From Sphingomonas sanxanigenens DSM 19645 = NX02 (GTDB taxonomy: Bacteria > Pseudomonadota > Alphaproteobacteria > Sphingomonadales > Sphingomonadaceae), in the NCBI RefSeq assembly GCF_000512205.2, contig NZ_CP011450.1, positions 186,001 through 250,000 on the forward strand: DNA of 64,000 nucleotides, written 5' to 3'. Positions 63,033 to 64,000 of the stretch are shown piece after piece. Position 1 is the stretch's first letter. Each line of letters starts with the position of its first letter. The notes beneath the pieces were generated by a model that saw only the letters and a program-made list of their open reading frames with translations, was not told the DNA's origin and made no database searches. The position numbers and the translations under genes are program-made.

Positions 63033-64000
63033 ATGACAAGGTCTTTGGATCGCATCGGCCGACGCGAGGTGATGGCGGGCGCGGGTCTGCTTGGCCTATC
63101 GGCGGTTCTCGCGCGCTCGGCGCCGGCTTATGCCTGGACGCAGGACAGCCAGGCCTTGCCGGTCCCGCGGCCCTCCTCCGCGAACGTGCGCAGCTACGAT
63201 CTGGAGATCGACGACTACCGACTGATGGTCGACGGACGTCCCGGCAAAGCGATGGCGATTAACGGAACCGTGCCGGGGCCGCTCCTGCGTTTCCGCGAGG
63301 GCGAAGACGCCGTCATACGGGTCACGAACCGCTTGAAGGAGATCGCCTCGATCCACTGGCACGGGATCCTCCTGCCCCCGGGCATGGACGGGGTTCCCGG
63401 CGTGAGCTTCGCCGGCATCGCGCCGGGCGAGACGTTCACCTACCGCTTTCCGCTGCTTCAGAGCGGCACCTACTGGTGCCACAGCCATTCGGGCGGGCAG
63501 GAGCTGCTCGGCGTCTACGCGCCCTTCGTCATCGATCCGGCCGGTCCCGATCCCGTCGCCTTCGACCGGGACTATGTCGTGTTGATGTCCGACTGGAGCT
63601 TCGAGGCTCCAGAAAAGATTATCGCCAATCTCAAGAAGCAGTCCGGATATTACAATTATCAGAAGCGCACGCTGGCCGATCTCGTGCGCGATGTCAGCGC
63701 GAACGGCTGGTCGGCGACGCTCATGGAACGGCTCAGCTGGTCCAAGATGAGGATGGACCCGACCGACTTCGCCGACGTCACCGGTTACACCTACACCTAC
63801 CTCGTTAACGGTCTGACCAGCGACGCCAATTGGACGGGGCTGTTCCGGCCGGGTGAGCGCGTACGCCTGCGTTTCATCGCGGCCGGCGCGATGACCTATT
63901 TCGATATCCGCATCCCCGGGCTCAAGATGACCGTGGTCCAGGCCGACGGGCAGGACATCCAGCCGCTGGAGGTAGACGAGTTCCGGATCGCGCCCGGCGA
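63033..64000 (+). CDS. pcoA: Copper-resistance multicopper oxidase, PcoA/CopA type (3' end missing)
   Basis: The gene starts at ATG 63033, five bases after adhP, and runs off the right edge. The N-terminus is a twin-arginine signal (RIGRREVMAGAGLLGL). The first cupredoxin domain has the copper-ligand motifs SIHWHGILLPPGMDGVPGVS and GTYWCHSHSG. SDWSFEAP, KKQSGYYNYQKRT, VTGYTYTYLVNGL and MTYFDIRIPGLKMTVVQADG follow the PcoA/CopA pattern closely. It would oxidise Cu(I) in the periplasm. The usual Met-rich middle and the C-terminal copper site lie outside the window. Confidence 0.94.
   Translation, partial: MTRSLDRIGRREVMAGAGLLGLSAVLARSAPAYAWTQDSQALPVPRPSSANVRSYDLEIDDYRLMVDGRPGKAMAINGTVPGPLLRFREGEDAVIRVTNRLKEIASIHWHGILLPPGMDGVPGVSFAGIAPGETFTYRFPLLQSGTYWCHSHSGGQELLGVYAPFVIDPAGPDPVAFDRDYVVLMSDWSFEAPEKIIANLKKQSGYYNYQKRTLADLVRDVSANGWSATLMERLSWSKMRMDPTDFADVTGYTYTYLVNGLTSDANWTGLFRPGERVRLRFIAAGAMTYFDIRIPGLKMTVVQADGQDIQPLEVDEFRIAPG

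Noticed and set aside
1-64000. CRISPR arrays, tRNA and rRNA genes
   Set aside because: I saw no regularly spaced direct repeats, no tRNA-like cloverleaf with a CCA-type end and no rRNA core sequence. A dedicated scan with tRNA and rRNA covariance models would settle this.

Overview
The window is high-GC DNA with alphaproteobacterial gene content. A fused transaldolase/glucose-6-phosphate isomerase, a HupE plus membrane-anchor pair, FNR proteins of the rhizobial/sphingomonad type and many insertion-sequence scars suggest a sphingomonad (Sphingomonas, Sphingobium or Novosphingobium), probably from a plasmid or genomic island. This assignment is inference; no rRNA or other taxonomic marker is present. 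I saw no rRNA, tRNA or CRISPR array.

Layout. 1-6243: CusCBA-type tripartite metal efflux pump with a CusF-like lipoprotein. 6420-7787: orphan gene resembling a nuclease. 8038-10971: IS3-family element with inverted repeats and a 5-bp target duplication, split by a 1.66-kb IS110/IS1111-type element. 11025-14343: HupE, a membrane-anchor protein, a YqaA-like protein and an MFS exporter. 14409-15302: epimerase pseudogene with two amber stops. 15420-18606: copper-chaperone gene divergent from a Cu(I) ATPase and CueR, with two face-to-face 19-bp-spacer MerR-type promoters. 19034-21625: IS66 element. 21764-27895: cupredoxin, two Fe-S FNR paralogues, a Met-rich protein, wrecked IS and ECF-sigma genes, a possible hemerythrin-like protein and a K+ channel. 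27904-30458: acetate kinase and MaoC-phosphotransacetylase. 31828-36003: glycosyltransferase and GH130. 36572-47753: transketolase, Tal-Pgi, Gnd, Zwf, two HAD phosphatases/mutases, a second GH130 and 6-phosphogluconolactonase. 47888-49922: Csp-like copper-storage protein, an unknown protein and mannose-6-phosphate isomerase. 50057-54398: oleate hydratase and phosphoketolase. 54830-60006: MerR regulator, Met-rich lipoproteins and a three-gene membrane redox chain (flavin/2Fe-2S reductase, cytochrome b-like protein, heptaheme cytochrome c). 60536-64000: aldehyde and alcohol dehydrogenases and the start of a PcoA/CopA multicopper oxidase.

How it fits together. Two themes are interleaved. One is copper/silver defence: efflux, chaperone, ATPase, storage, oxidase and Met-rich periplasmic proteins. 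The other is a sugar-phosphate programme: oxidative and non-oxidative pentose phosphate enzymes feed phosphoketolase, whose acetyl-phosphate can be used by acetate kinase (ATP) or phosphotransacetylase (acetyl-CoA), alongside a mannose-phosphate/GH130 branch.

The regulatory DNA links the themes. An identical FNR-type box (TTGAT-CTGC-GTCAA) lies upstream of the phosphotransacetylase-acetate kinase, transketolase and phosphoketolase genes and a Met-rich gene. At three other loci an FNR-like box sits at exactly the same distance upstream of a MerR-type promoter. Two FNR proteins with a full Cys quartet and two MerR-family regulators are encoded here. The best candidates for undescribed biology are the composite FNR/MerR promoter, the NAD(P)H-to-heptaheme chain and the GH130/mannose-phosphate cycle.
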